From Crateriforma spongiae (GTDB lineage Bacteria > Planctomycetota > Planctomycetia > Pirellulales > Pirellulaceae): a DNA stretch of 64,000 nt. The stretch lies in contig NZ_JAAXMS010000005.1 of assembly GCF_012290005.1 (NCBI RefSeq), forward strand, positions 620,001-684,000, written 5' to 3'. Both the position numbers and the translations under genes were made by a program. Positions 18,382 through 27,688 of this stretch are shown here, in pieces (within the stretch, counting starts at the first letter, position 1; every line of letters starts with the position of its first letter). Under the pieces are notes generated by a model that ran no database searches, was not told the origin of the DNA, and saw only the letters and a list, made by a program, of their open reading frames with translations.

Positions 18382-21300
18382 TCAGTCGCGTAGCCGGACG
18401 AAAGGTCGCAAGACATCGAACAGCCGATCGGGTTCGATCGGTTTGACCAAGTGATCATCGAATCCCGATTCAAGCGCCTTCTTCCGGTCCTCCGATTGCC
18501 CGTATCCGGTCAGTGCAATCATGCGCGTTCCGCCCAACTGCTGGTCGGATCTTGTCACCCGCGCGATTTCATAGCCATCAAGTTCGGGCAGTCCGATGTC
18601 GACCAACGCGACGTCAGGCTGATACTGTCGAATTTGTTCCAATCCCGCGCAACCGTTGTCGGCGGTCACGACCTCCAACCCCTCCAGTTCCAGCAACGAA
18701 GCCAGCATCTCAGCGGCATCCGGATTGTCTTCGATCAAGACGACACGATTGCCCACCGGACGTGGCCCCGGCTGTGGGGCAGGTTGCAGAGGTTTCTGTA
18801 GTTGATTCTTGGCAAGCGGCAGTCGGACGACAAACTCACTGCCTTGACCGGTTCCATCGCTGTGGACGCTGACCTTTCCATCGTGAAGATCGACCAAAGA
18901 CTTCACCAACGTCAAACCAACACCCATGCCGCCTTGGGCGCGATCAAGCGTGGCTTCGGATTGCACGAACAATTCAAAGATGCTTTCCAGCAGTTCCGGC
19001 GGGATTCCGACACCGTTGTCCGACACCCGGATGATCGCGTTGTCGTCTTCCTTGCCAACCGACAACCGAATTTCGCCGCCGTCGTGCGTGTATTTGGAGG
19101 CATTGGTCAACAGATTGACTTGAATCTGTTGAATCCGTGCTTGGCTGCCCCAAATCAGGATGGGCTCGTCCGCAACGTTGCAAACCAACGTTTGTTGATG
19201 CTGCTTGATATAGCCATCGATGGTTTCCAGGGTTGGTGGGATCGTATCACGCAGATCAACCAAGTCGTTCTGCAGTTCAATCTTACCCTGCGTGACGCGT
19301 GCCACGTCCAGTAAGTCGTTCATCAACGTCGCCATTTGCTTGGTTTGTCTTTGAACGACTTGATAGGCATTGGATTGGTCCATCGTCGTCGTATCGGACT
19401 GATCCATCAGGTAAGTGGCGTTCAGGATGGCCGCCAACGGATTTCGAAGCTCATGCGACAGCATGGCCAAAAACTCATCGCGTCGCCGAACCGATTCTTT
19501 CAGCGCCGAATTGGCATCCTTCAGCGAACAAATGTCGGTCAACGTCAAGACAACGCCGTCGATATCAGCACCACTGCGGTAGGGCAAAATCCGCAGCATG
19601 AACCAAGTCCCGTTCAGGTCTTGGGTTTCGAAGCTAAGCGGTTGCTGAGTTTTTAGAACTTGCTCGGCATGTTCCACTAAGTTTTCATGCTGAAGTTTGT
19701 AGGTAAAGCTATCGATTCGACGACCAATGTCTTGCTTTAGAAAACTAAAGGTCTCGCCGATTTTCGGAGTGAATTTCCGAATGCATAGATTCCGGTCCAG
19801 GAAGATCGTGTGAAGATCCGTGCTGAGCAGCAGGTTGTCCATATCGCGAGTGATCTCGGTCAACTCGCTGATCTTGGTTTGGTGTTCAGCGTTGACGGTG
19901 TAAAGCTCTTCGTTGACGCTGTGAAGCTCCTCGTTGGTGCTCTGCAATTCTTCGTTCGACGCCACCAATTCTTCGTTGGTCGCCTGCAATTCCTCGTTGC
20001 TGGTTTCCAGTTCTTCGATGGTTGCTTGCAGATTCTCGCGAGCGTATCGCAGTTCCGTTTCCAAGCGTGCCACCTGTTCGGACGACGCGCTGGCCATGTC
20101 CAAGTTACTGTCGGGTTCGACAATCACCGCAGGCTGGTTTTCGGAAACCTCGACGGAAATCAGGTAGGCAGGTGGGCGTTTCTGTGCTGTTTCGATGGGA
20201 CGAATGACGACGGTGGCTAAACGATCTTCACCATCAGGCAAGGTGACGGGGACTCCGCGGAACGTGATCGGGTTGTTCTCGCGGGTAGCGCGGTGGAATG
20301 CTGCCGACACCGCGGTACGTAATTCTGGCGGCAGCGAATCCAGCACGTCCCGTGAAGGCCGCCCCGGGCGATACCGCATGAAGTCGCCGCCGTTTCCAAA
20401 AACGTGCAGCAACCGACGAGACTCATCCACCAGAATTCCGTGAGGAATGTAGTGGTTCAGCAAGTTGTCATAGATGCCGATCAGGCTTTCATCGGTGCCG
20501 CGCATTCGGGGTGTGGCCGATACGCCGGCATTCGGATTGCGAAAGCCTTCGGTCGACCCCAGCGGTAGTGCACCTTCGGTCGGCAAGCGTACGTCACGCC
20601 GTTTTCGGTACAGCTTCCAATAGGATTCCAATGTGTCAAATTCATCGGCCAGTTCGCCGATCGATTCGCTGGGCCCCAAGAATAGGACTCCGCCCGTTTT
20701 CAAGGCGAAGTGAAACATCGAGATGGCTTTTTTCTGCGCCGGATTCTGAAAATAGATCAGCAGATTGCGGCAAGTGACCAAATCGATTTTGGTAAACGGG
20801 GCGTCTTTAATCAGATTGTGCGGCGCAAAGACGACCCACTGGCGAATTTCGGGAATGATCTGGTATCCGTCACGAGTCTTGACGAAATATTCATCCCGAT
20901 GTTCGGCAAACATGTCGGCCAAAGCCGATTCGTGGTAGATCCCCTGGCTGGCATGGTGTAGTGAATCCTGGTGAACATCGGTTGCAAAAATTTTGACGTT
21001 CAGGTTGCGGTCGATCGCTTTGAGTTGCTGATGGATCAAGATCGCAAGTGAGTAGGCTTCTTCGCCCGTGCCACATCCGGACACCCAAACACGAAATTCT
21101 TCACCCGGATTGAGGTTTTCTAGAAGCGGTGTGATTTGATCCGATAGCCTTTCGAACGCTTCACCGTCACGGAAAAACTGGGTGACACCGATCAGCAGGT
21201 CTTTGTAAAGGGCGTTCAGCTCCCCGGGATCTTCCATCAACCATTTGACGTAGTCCGACAAACTGTTGACGCTCTTTAATGCCAGGCGGCGTTCGATCCG

Positions 21301-22020
21301 TCGGGTGACCGTGGAAACTTTGTAGTATGAAAAGTCGATGCCATAAGCGTCACGCAATAGTTTGAACAGACCGCCAATGTCGTCATCTTGCACGGCTGTT
21401 TCCTTCAGCATGCTTCTGGCGACTTCGGCCGGATCAGGATTCTCGATGTAGTGTTGCAACGCCTGTGGAATTTCATCGGGTGGCAACACGAGGTCGACCA
21501 GTCCCGTGTCCAGCGCGCTGCGTGGCATACCATCAAACTTGGCCGAATCTTCCGATTGGCAGATCACCATACCCCCGCAGTTGTGAATTTCTTCGATACC
21601 GCGTGATCCATCGCTGCCCGTGCCGCTTAAGATCACCGCGACCGCCCGGTGCCCCATTTCGTGAGCCAACGAACGCATGAAGTGATCGATCGGAAGCGTC
21701 AGTGACTGGGATGGATCCTTGTCGGTTAGCAGCAGTTTGCCATCGGAAATGATCATTTCCTTTTTGGGCGGAATCAGATAAATCGAATTGGGGCGTACCT
21801 CCATTCGATCTTCCACTCGATTGATCGACATGCTGGTCCATCGTGCCAGCAATTCGTCCATCAAACTCTTGAAGTCGGGCGATAGGTGTTGGACGACGAC
21901 GAACGCCATCCCGGTGTCCGGCTTCATCAAGCCGAAAAACCGCTCCAGAGCTTCAAGGCCTCCGGCGGATGCTCCGATTCCCACGACGTAGGTAGGGCTG
22001 TCGGCTGATCTTGCGTTCAT
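18382..22020 (-). CDS. CheB-CheR-PAS-histidine kinase-REC hybrid sensor
   Basis: A 1212-residue signalling protein. It opens with a CheB methylesterase domain ([32 protein letters not shown] supplying Ser, His and Asp). A CheR methyltransferase domain with the SAM motif [16 protein letters not shown] follows. Next is a heptad-rich coiled coil of repeated [12 protein letters not shown] units around residues 650-720, then a PAS domain. After that come a HisKA domain with H box ([15 protein letters not shown]) and an HATPase domain ([29 protein letters not shown]). A C-terminal REC domain has its phospho-acceptor in [14 protein letters not shown] start at the ATG at 22020 rather than a TTG 15 bp upstream. 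Such CheB/CheR-kinase hybrids do not belong to a classical chemotaxis operon, and none is seen here. It lies upstream of the CsrA-REC gene on the same strand and may phosphorylate it. Confidence 0.92.
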   Translation of the reverse strand: MNARSADSPTYVVGIGASAGGLEALERFFGLMKPDTGMAFVVVQHLSPDFKSLMDELLARWTSMSINRVEDRMEVRPNSIYLIPPKKEMIISDGKLLLTDKDPSQSLTLPIDHFMRSLAHEMGHRAVAVILSGTGSDGSRGIEEIHNCGGMVICQSEDSAKFDGMPRSALDTGLVDLVLPPDEIPQALQHYIENPDPAEVARSMLKETAVQDDDIGGLFKLLRDAYGIDFSYYKVSTVTRRIERRLALKSVNSLSDYVKWLMEDPGELNALYKDLLIGVTQFFRDGEAFERLSDQITPLLENLNPGEEFRVWVSGCGTGEEAYSLAILIHQQLKAIDRNLNVKIFATDVHQDSLHHASQGIYHESALADMFAEHRDEYFVKTRDGYQIIPEIRQWVVFAPHNLIKDAPFTKIDLVTCRNLLIYFQNPAQKKAISMFHFALKTGGVLFLGPSESIGELADEFDTLESYWKLYRKRRDVRLPTEGALPLGSTEGFRNPNAGVSATPRMRGTDESLIGIYDNLLNHYIPHGILVDESRRLLHVFGNGGDFMRYRPGRPSRDVLDSLPPELRTAVSAAFHRATRENNPITFRGVPVTLPDGEDRLATVVIRPIETAQKRPPAYLISVEVSENQPAVIVEPDSNLDMASASSEQVARLETELRYARENLQATIEELETSNEELQATNEELVASNEELQSTNEELHSVNEELYTVNAEHQTKISELTEITRDMDNLLLSTDLHTIFLDRNLCIRKFTPKIGETFSFLKQDIGRRIDSFTYKLQHENLVEHAEQVLKTQQPLSFETQDLNGTWFMLRILPYRSGADIDGVVLTLTDICSLKDANSALKESVRRRDEFLAMLSHELRNPLAAILNATYLMDQSDTTTMDQSNAYQVVQRQTKQMATLMNDLLDVARVTQGKIELQNDLVDLRDTIPPTLETIDGYIKQHQQTLVCNVADEPILIWGSQARIQQIQVNLLTNASKYTHDGGEIRLSVGKEDDNAIIRVSDNGVGIPPELLESIFELFVQSEATLDRAQGGMGVGLTLVKSLVDLHDGKVSVHSDGTGQGSEFVVRLPLAKNQLQKPLQPAPQPGPRPVGNRVVLIEDNPDAAEMLASLLELEGLEVVTADNGCAGLEQIRQYQPDVALVDIGLPELDGYEIARVTRSDQQLGGTRMIALTGYGQSEDRKKALESGFDDHLVKPIEPDRLFDVLRPFVRLRD

Positions 22021-22271
22021 CTGTTTTCTCGTCAATGAGAGCCCCGGTCTGCTTCAGATTCCTGCAGATCCGTGTGAGGTCACATTGATCCCATGTAGGA
22101 AGTTCTCCTTCAAGTGAATTGTCACATGAATCCCACGTGTGCGTCGATGCGCACCATGGAGCGACCGGTGTGCTGCTTCGCTACAGCGAACTCTGCTTCG
22201 CAAGACACAACGTTTTATGGCCGCCTGAACTCAAACGCCTCGATTTCATCGACGATGCACTTGTGGTGAAT

Positions 22272-22952
22272 TCAGTGCTCGCGTCCGGTGACCAGGCGAG
22301 CGGGCATGTGGCTGACCGAGTTCAGCCAATCCAAATGCCAAGCCTCATTCGCCCAGCGCAGACGACTGATGCCGACATTGACGATCGGTCCCAGACGTTG
22401 CATGTCCACGACGTCACCGATCATTTGGGCCAGCAACGCGCGAATGAAATCGGCGTGGATGACGGCGACAACCGTCATGTCGGAATCACCAAATTCATCA
22501 ATGAAGCGCCCAACAACACTGGCAGCACGTCGAACCGTTTCGTCTTCCGCTTCGCGGTCCGGTCGATCCCACCAACCTTGGTCGCCGATGGTGTCGTCGA
22601 TGACGCATTGTTCGCGGTCGGAATGAGCCAGTTTGATGATTTGCCTTCGCGATAATCCCGGCGCGCCGCTGTAGGTCGCGTCGTTGTACCCGTTGAAGCA
22701 GCCGCCACGTTCAAACACGTTGTGCCAAACGCAAACCGGTCGTGGCGATTGATCCAGATAGATCCGCGTGGTTTCCAACGTGCGTCGGAAAGGGCTGGTG
22801 ATCAGCACGTCATGACGAAAGGTCGTCATCCACTGGGCCAGGTGCTGTGCCTGCAGGCGGCCGCGCGCCGTCAGCGGCGGATCACAAACCCGCTGGTGTG
22901 TCGGCCGGGCGTTGTTTTGGCTTTCGGCGTGACGGATCAGGTACAGCTTCAT
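22272..22952 (-). CDS. Histidine phosphatase family protein
   Basis: A 226-residue phosphoglycerate mutase-like protein. The start at 22952 gives MKLYLIRHAESQNN with the RHG-type catalytic motif (R-H-A). A second conserved arginine lies in TSPFRRTLET, and the second catalytic histidine probably in VVAVIHADFIRALLA. It lacks the extra segments of true phosphoglycerate mutases, so it is a phosphatase of unknown substrate (sugar phosphate, nucleotide or protein). Its ATG overlaps the stop of the upstream small membrane protein by 4 bp (ATGA), making it the last gene of a coupled three-gene operon with a GntP-type permease. This suggests a role in handling the imported sugar acid. Confidence 0.85.
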   Translation of the reverse strand: MKLYLIRHAESQNNARPTHQRVCDPPLTARGRLQAQHLAQWMTTFRHDVLITSPFRRTLETTRIYLDQSPRPVCVWHNVFERGGCFNGYNDATYSGAPGLSRRQIIKLAHSDREQCVIDDTIGDQGWWDRPDREAEDETVRRAASVVGRFIDEFGDSDMTVVAVIHADFIRALLAQMIGDVVDMQRLGPIVNVGISRLRWANEAWHLDWLNSVSHMPARLVTGREH

Positions 22953-23359
22953 TGCATCGATGGGTCGAAAGACGTCGACGGATTCTGTCGACGCCTTGCC
23001 GGGTCGAACAAACGTGTACGCACGTAATCGATCATCATCCACTGTAAAAACACCAGGGCCACCGGCAGGGCGAACAACAAGAACTGCATCAATGCTTGTT
23101 GCTGCATCCACGCGGGCGCAAACCGCATCATCATGACCAAAATTGCCATCACCAGCGAACCGTTGACGAACAACAGCAAACAGGTGACCAATGACGACGC
23201 GATCGTGAACAGACATCCGGTCGCCAGCGCACCGCTGTGACCAATCGAAACCTCCGCAGGTTCCGGTTCGGTCGCCAAGGAGCGTGCCCGCTGGCCGATT
23301 GCGGCCGAAGTGGCCGGTCCAGGTGCGTTATTGGGTTGTGGTCGACGTTCGGTGGTCAT
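22949..23359 (-). CDS. Small hypothetical membrane protein
   Basis: A 136-residue protein with a proline/alanine-rich hydrophilic N-terminus (about 45 residues) and two or three hydrophobic segments (CLFTIASSLVTCLLLFVNGS, then MAILVMMM and QFLLFALPVALVFLQWMMI). No family is recognised. It is coupled on both sides by 4-bp ATGA overlaps: to the permease gene upstream and the histidine phosphatase downstream. The tight packing is the main evidence that it is real. It may be an accessory subunit of the permease; this is inference. Confidence 0.7.
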   Translation of the reverse strand: MTTERRPQPNNAPGPATSAAIGQRARSLATEPEPAEVSIGHSGALATGCLFTIASSLVTCLLLFVNGSLVMAILVMMMRFAPAWMQQQALMQFLLFALPVALVFLQWMMIDYVRTRLFDPARRRQNPSTSFDPSMQ

Positions 23360-25245
23360 TGGCCGACCAGGGGCAACACCTGGCTCATCAAAAGTGTCAT
23401 CGTCAGCCCACCGAGTGAAAGGACGGCCAGCAACGGCGTCCAGCTGCGTAGCGATTCGGCTTCGGTCAGACCACCCATCTTGGCGAAGATCCAGAATCCG
23501 CTGTCGTTCATCCAGCTGCCCATCAGAGATCCCGAACCGACCGCGGTGGCGACGTAGACCATGTGGTATTCCGGTTTGGTGTCACCGATGATCGCCGACA
23601 TCATGGCCGATCCGATGATCATGGCCACGGTGCTGCTGCCTTGGGCGACCTTCAGCACCGCTGCAATGGCCCAGCCCAACAGCAACAGTGTGACACCGCT
23701 GGCGTCGGAACCGGCGAACAATTGCCGAATCGATTCGCTGACTTTGGTGTCAGTCAGCATCGCACCGAACGCGCCACCGGCGGCGGTGATCAGGATAATG
23801 ACACCGCCGGACATCAAGGCTTCTTCGACGTCGGTCCCCAGGGCACGCCAGGAAAGACTGCGGACGGCCTTCAACGTCAGCATCGCAACGATGGCGGCCA
23901 ACAGAAGGGCGAAGTTCGCATTGCTCCACAGCGACAGCCGGTTGGCCATCTTTCGCGACGGCGAATCCCAGTCCAGCGTGCGGAACTGATCGGGAAAGGC
24001 ATCTTGCAGCAGCACGCGGTTCATCCGCCGACGATCGACCGGCTTCATCCGAGTCTGGTTGGCTGACAATCCGTTCTTGACAACGTCCGACAGCGGCACG
24101 CCCAAGAACGCTTGTTCGTCGTACAGATCGGGGTCCAGCAAGACATCGTTCAAGGCATCGACATAGGCTTGCTTGGCGTCGTCGTGCGACGGCACGGTGG
24201 AAAGCAACGCACGGTCGTCATCGTCCAGACGTTGGCTTCCGACGACTCGCGCGGCCGGCGTGCCGGGCCGGGCGTCTTGGATCAACGAGACAAATTCGGA
24301 GTAGTCACGAACGTCTTCGACAGCCAACCGCGCGCGGTCTTCTTTGTCCGCCATGGTCGTCGCCAAAGTTCCGGCACCGATCAATAGGACGGGAATTGCC
24401 ACCGGCAAGAACGACAGCCAAAGCGAAGGCAGCTGATCCGGCATCAACGCTTGATGTTTGTTTTCCCCGGCGGCAAGCGGCCGCATCGCGATCGGCATGC
24501 GAGTGTCAACGAACGCGGAAAAGGCCAGGCCGATGACGGCGGACGGTATTGCCACGATGACGCCGACGATCATCATCATTCCGATGTCCACGCCCAGTGT
24601 CGCGGCGACCAATAGAGGACCCGGCGTCGGCGGCACCAGTGTGTGAGTGATGCATCCACCGGTGGCGATGGCCATCAGGTAGCGTAGATAATTCTTGTTC
24701 GTGCGGCGGTAAAGGCTGCGAGCCAACGGCACCAACAAATAAAAGACGGTGTCAAAGAAGACGGGTACGGCCAGGATAAAGCCGCTAATCATCAAACCGA
24801 TCGAAGCCTTCCTTTCACCGGTGATGCGAATCGCGGCGCGGACGATGCGATCAGCGGCCCCGCTGTCCAGCATGCACTTGCCAATGATCGCCGCCATGGC
24901 GATGACGATACCGACACCGCCGGCGCTGTCACCGAACGCCGAGACGACCTTTGCCATCCGCGCGCCCATGTCTTGATCGTATTGAAAGCCGACCAGCAGG
25001 CTGACGATGATCGCCGAGATGATCAGCGCCAGAAAGGCGTTCAATTTCAAACCGATGATCATGCCCAGGACGGCCACGATCCCGACGCCCACCAAAATCA
25101 TCGGCGTCGCGTTCCAGTCGCTCGCCGCGGCGGTATCGGTGACGCCGGGCGTCGATGCGGCTTCCTGTGCGATCAACGCCGGCAGGCAGCCAAAGGCCAT
25201 GGCGACCAGAAAGACGGCAAACAGAATTTTTGGGGATCGCATCAT
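23356..25245 (-). CDS. GntP-family gluconate/sugar-acid permease
   Basis: A 629-residue polytopic membrane protein starting at the first of two adjacent ATGs (25245). An N-terminal signal-like span is followed by GntP-type segments: GVGIVIAMAAIIGKCMLDSG, AVPVFFDTVFYLLVPLARSL, and the C-terminal VAQGSSTVAMIIGSAMM and GSGSLMGSWMNDSGFWI, which are hallmarks of gluconate:H+ symporters. Usual GntP proteins have about 440-450 residues. Here a hydrophilic insert of about 130 residues (MADKEDRARLAVEDVRD to SRKMANRLSLW) separates the two halves. It contains no recognised domain and could be a large loop or a regulatory element. First gene of a three-gene overlapped operon. The substrate is probably gluconate, glycerate or a related acid. 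Confidence 0.85.
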   Translation of the reverse strand: MMRSPKILFAVFLVAMAFGCLPALIAQEAASTPGVTDTAAASDWNATPMILVGVGIVAVLGMIIGLKLNAFLALIISAIIVSLLVGFQYDQDMGARMAKVVSAFGDSAGGVGIVIAMAAIIGKCMLDSGAADRIVRAAIRITGERKASIGLMISGFILAVPVFFDTVFYLLVPLARSLYRRTNKNYLRYLMAIATGGCITHTLVPPTPGPLLVAATLGVDIGMMMIVGVIVAIPSAVIGLAFSAFVDTRMPIAMRPLAAGENKHQALMPDQLPSLWLSFLPVAIPVLLIGAGTLATTMADKEDRARLAVEDVRDYSEFVSLIQDARPGTPAARVVGSQRLDDDDRALLSTVPSHDDAKQAYVDALNDVLLDPDLYDEQAFLGVPLSDVVKNGLSANQTRMKPVDRRRMNRVLLQDAFPDQFRTLDWDSPSRKMANRLSLWSNANFALLLAAIVAMLTLKAVRSLSWRALGTDVEEALMSGGVIILITAAGGAFGAMLTDTKVSESIRQLFAGSDASGVTLLLLGWAIAAVLKVAQGSSTVAMIIGSAMMSAIIGDTKPEYHMVYVATAVGSGSLMGSWMNDSGFWIFAKMGGLTEAESLRSWTPLLAVLSLGGLTMTLLMSQVLPLVGQ

Positions 25246-25354
25246 GCGAAAGTCTCGAAACAGGGGTGGGGAGAAGCTTGTCGGGGTGGGCAATTCCGGC
25301 GGACCGCCTGGGAAACGCCACAGTTTAACCGCCGGGGCCACCTTCGTGGTCGGG

Positions 25355-26113
25355 TCAGCCCCCGGACCCTGGCGAAGCGATCAAGACTTCGCGTTTGCCT
25401 CCGACGGGACCGCGGACGCGATCGACCGACCAGCCGGCGGCGGCCATGCAATCGCGGACTTGCCGGTTGACACAATACGTCACCAAACGTCCCTCCGGTG
25501 CAATGTGACGTCGCATCTTGGCGAATACGGATTCGGTCCACAGTTGCGGGTCCGTCGCCGGTGCGAATGGATCGAAATAGATCGCGTCAAACGGTTTCAG
25601 GTCATTCGCGGTTCCTGCGGGCGGCCAGTCCAGCAGGCTGATCAAATCCACGGTCAACCGCACGGTATCACTGACCGTCCAATCGACGCGGCCCGGCGCA
25701 GTTGCCGAGCGCGTGTTGGATCTCCACTGTAAAAAACGCTCGGCCAATGTTGCGTCGTCGATCCAAGATTCTGGATTCAATTGACGCAGCGTTTCCGCAT
25801 CGGGAATCCGCAGATCAACCGCGTGATAATCCAATGGTGTTTGAAACCTCTGTGCCAAGTCGATCGTTGCCAGTGCGGCCATGGCGGTGCCCAAGCCGAC
25901 TTCGAACACGCGTGTGGCCAAGCCCTGTTGCAAGCGGTCCGCAACACCGCTGTTGTTCAAATAGACATGACGGCTTTCGGAAATCGCACCACAGCCGCTG
26001 TGATAGGCATCGCCGAGATCGGTGCGGACCAAGGTGCGGCTGCCGTCATCGGTGATTTGAATCTGTAGATCCGCCTCGTTGGTGTTCAGGTGCGTGCGTT
26101 TGGGAATGGGCAT
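25355..26113 (-). CDS. mnmD: tRNA 5-methylaminomethyl-2-thiouridine methyltransferase
   Basis: A 252-residue SAM-dependent methyltransferase of the MnmD/DUF752 family. It shows the family N-terminus (a GDAYHSGCGAISESRHVYL region, corresponding to the usual EHYHS-type motif), the SAM-binding RVFEVGLGTAMAALATIDLA and the hallmark FDAIYFDPFAPATDPQLWT. MnmD completes mnm5s2U34 in the wobble position of some tRNAs; in enterobacteria the domain is fused to an oxidase (MnmC), while here it stands alone. The start at 26113 gives MPIPKRTHLNTN. It lies about 40 bp downstream of the kinase gene and may be co-transcribed. The permease operon begins about 110 bp further on. Confidence 0.85.
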   Translation of the reverse strand: MPIPKRTHLNTNEADLQIQITDDGSRTLVRTDLGDAYHSGCGAISESRHVYLNNSGVADRLQQGLATRVFEVGLGTAMAALATIDLAQRFQTPLDYHAVDLRIPDAETLRQLNPESWIDDATLAERFLQWRSNTRSATAPGRVDWTVSDTVRLTVDLISLLDWPPAGTANDLKPFDAIYFDPFAPATDPQLWTESVFAKMRRHIAPEGRLVTYCVNRQVRDCMAAAGWSVDRVRGPVGGKREVLIASPGSGG

Positions 26114-26155
26114 AAGGTCACAACGGTTCGATCTGGCAAACGGCCGGGCGAAGGT

Positions 26156-27688
26156 TCAAAATTGCCAGTATTCATGAGCCAAGAATCCCAGCACGGCACC
26201 GATCAAAAGGCTGACCGGAACGGCCAAGGCAAGCGTGATGGCAATGGCCAGAGTGTGACTGGGACGCGGAGCCGTTTGCAGTGAACTCAACGAATTTCCG
26301 ACCATCGGATCATCCGCGTCGATCGCCGCATCGCCGCCGGGAACCGGTGGTGGTGTGTCGGTGGATCCTTGGCTTTCGGCCGACGCGGAACCGGCCACCG
26401 AGTCTTCTTCGACATTGGGCCCGGATCTTCCGTCCAACCCGACGTGGTCTTCATCGACGCCGTTTTCCATCGGTGGTGGCGGGGCGGTCCAGGCTTGTCG
26501 TCGGATCGGCGGGTCGATCGCTGCATCACTGATTCGGGCGAACGGTTCCAAACGATCCGCGACGTCGGCGGCGGAGGCGACCCGGCGTTCGGGATCCTTT
26601 TCCATCATGTCGGCGATGGCGTCGACAAATTCTTCGGGCAACTCCGGTGCAAACTTTCGTGGATGCCATGGCGTCTGTTCACAGTGGCGTCGACACTTGC
26701 TGCGCGAATCGCCGCCAGGGAACGGGACTTTGCCGGTAACGACGTAATAGGTCGTGCAGCCCAGCGAATAGATATCGCTGGCCGGGCCGATCATCAGCGG
26801 GCTGCGGATTTGTTCCGGCGAAAGGTAATCCGCCGTTCCCACGATCTTTCCGGCTCGCGGATCTTCGTGAATCCCCATGCTCCAAGCCGCCAAGCCCACG
26901 TCGGATACTTTGGCAACGCCATCGGGTGTGACCAGGATATTGCCCGGTTTGACGTCACGGTGAATCAGTCCCAGTTCGTGCGCGTACTGCAACCCGCGAG
27001 CGGCCTGTGAAATGATCGATGCGGCTTGATGAACGGGCAACGGACCATGACGGCGAACGTATTTTCGCAGATCCGTTCCCGGGACATATTCGGTCACCAG
27101 GTAGTGCACGTTCCCGTCACGGCCGGCATCAAATGCGCGGACCAATTGCGGGTGGTCCAAACCGGCCTGCAACCGGATTTCACGCATGAAGCTGGCGCGT
27201 GATTCTTCGGTCGATTTTTCCAGCGGCAACACTTTTACCGCGCACTCGCGCCCCATCACACGGTGGACCGCTTTGAAGACTTGGCCCATGCCACCTTGGC
27301 CGATCCAGTCGGTGATCAAGTACGGCCCGAGCGTCAGCTTGCTGCGACCGCTGCGAAGCTGTTGGGCTTGGTACGACGTGATCACGCCGCTTTGGATCAG
27401 TGCCGCGGCCACCGCTTCGGCGTCGACCGGGCCATCGGATCCACCAGCCTTCAACCGACGCTTGGCAATGTCCACCGCGCGTGCGAACACTTGTTCGCTG
27501 ATCAGTTCGCTGTGCAGTGCCGCGGTGTGAAAGAGCGTCAGCTTTTCATCAATTGATTCGCCCGCCTCGGTCGACGCCGGCTTGGGCAGCGGTCGTTCCT
27601 TGGACTGTTCGATCACCGATTTCAACTGGTCGGCGATTCGACGTGCATCAGTGGTCGGCGACGTTGCGGCTGGCGGTTCCTTTTTCAT
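26156..27688 (-). CDS. Membrane serine/threonine protein kinase
   Basis: A 510-residue Hanks-type kinase. The ATG at 27688 overlaps the stop of the upstream GH38-like gene (ATGA). An N-terminal extension of about 115 residues includes a planctomycete-typical segment (AALIQSGVITSYQAQQLRSG). The kinase domain follows, with glycine loop WIGQGGMGQVF, the VAIK-type lysine in ECAVKVLP, catalytic HRDVKPGNILV and GTADYLSPEQI. The DFG motif reads DVG (KVSDVGLAAW); the metal-binding aspartate is kept. After a proline/acidic linker, one membrane span lies near the C-terminus (LAIAITLALAVPVSLLIGAV), leaving a short outer tail. The protein is therefore probably anchored with its kinase domain in the cytoplasm. 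Its target is unknown. Confidence 0.9.
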   Translation of the reverse strand: MKKEPPAATSPTTDARRIADQLKSVIEQSKERPLPKPASTEAGESIDEKLTLFHTAALHSELISEQVFARAVDIAKRRLKAGGSDGPVDAEAVAAALIQSGVITSYQAQQLRSGRSKLTLGPYLITDWIGQGGMGQVFKAVHRVMGRECAVKVLPLEKSTEESRASFMREIRLQAGLDHPQLVRAFDAGRDGNVHYLVTEYVPGTDLRKYVRRHGPLPVHQAASIISQAARGLQYAHELGLIHRDVKPGNILVTPDGVAKVSDVGLAAWSMGIHEDPRAGKIVGTADYLSPEQIRSPLMIGPASDIYSLGCTTYYVVTGKVPFPGGDSRSKCRRHCEQTPWHPRKFAPELPEEFVDAIADMMEKDPERRVASAADVADRLEPFARISDAAIDPPIRRQAWTAPPPPMENGVDEDHVGLDGRSGPNVEEDSVAGSASAESQGSTDTPPPVPGGDAAIDADDPMVGNSLSSLQTAPRPSHTLAIAITLALAVPVSLLIGAVLGFLAHEYWQF

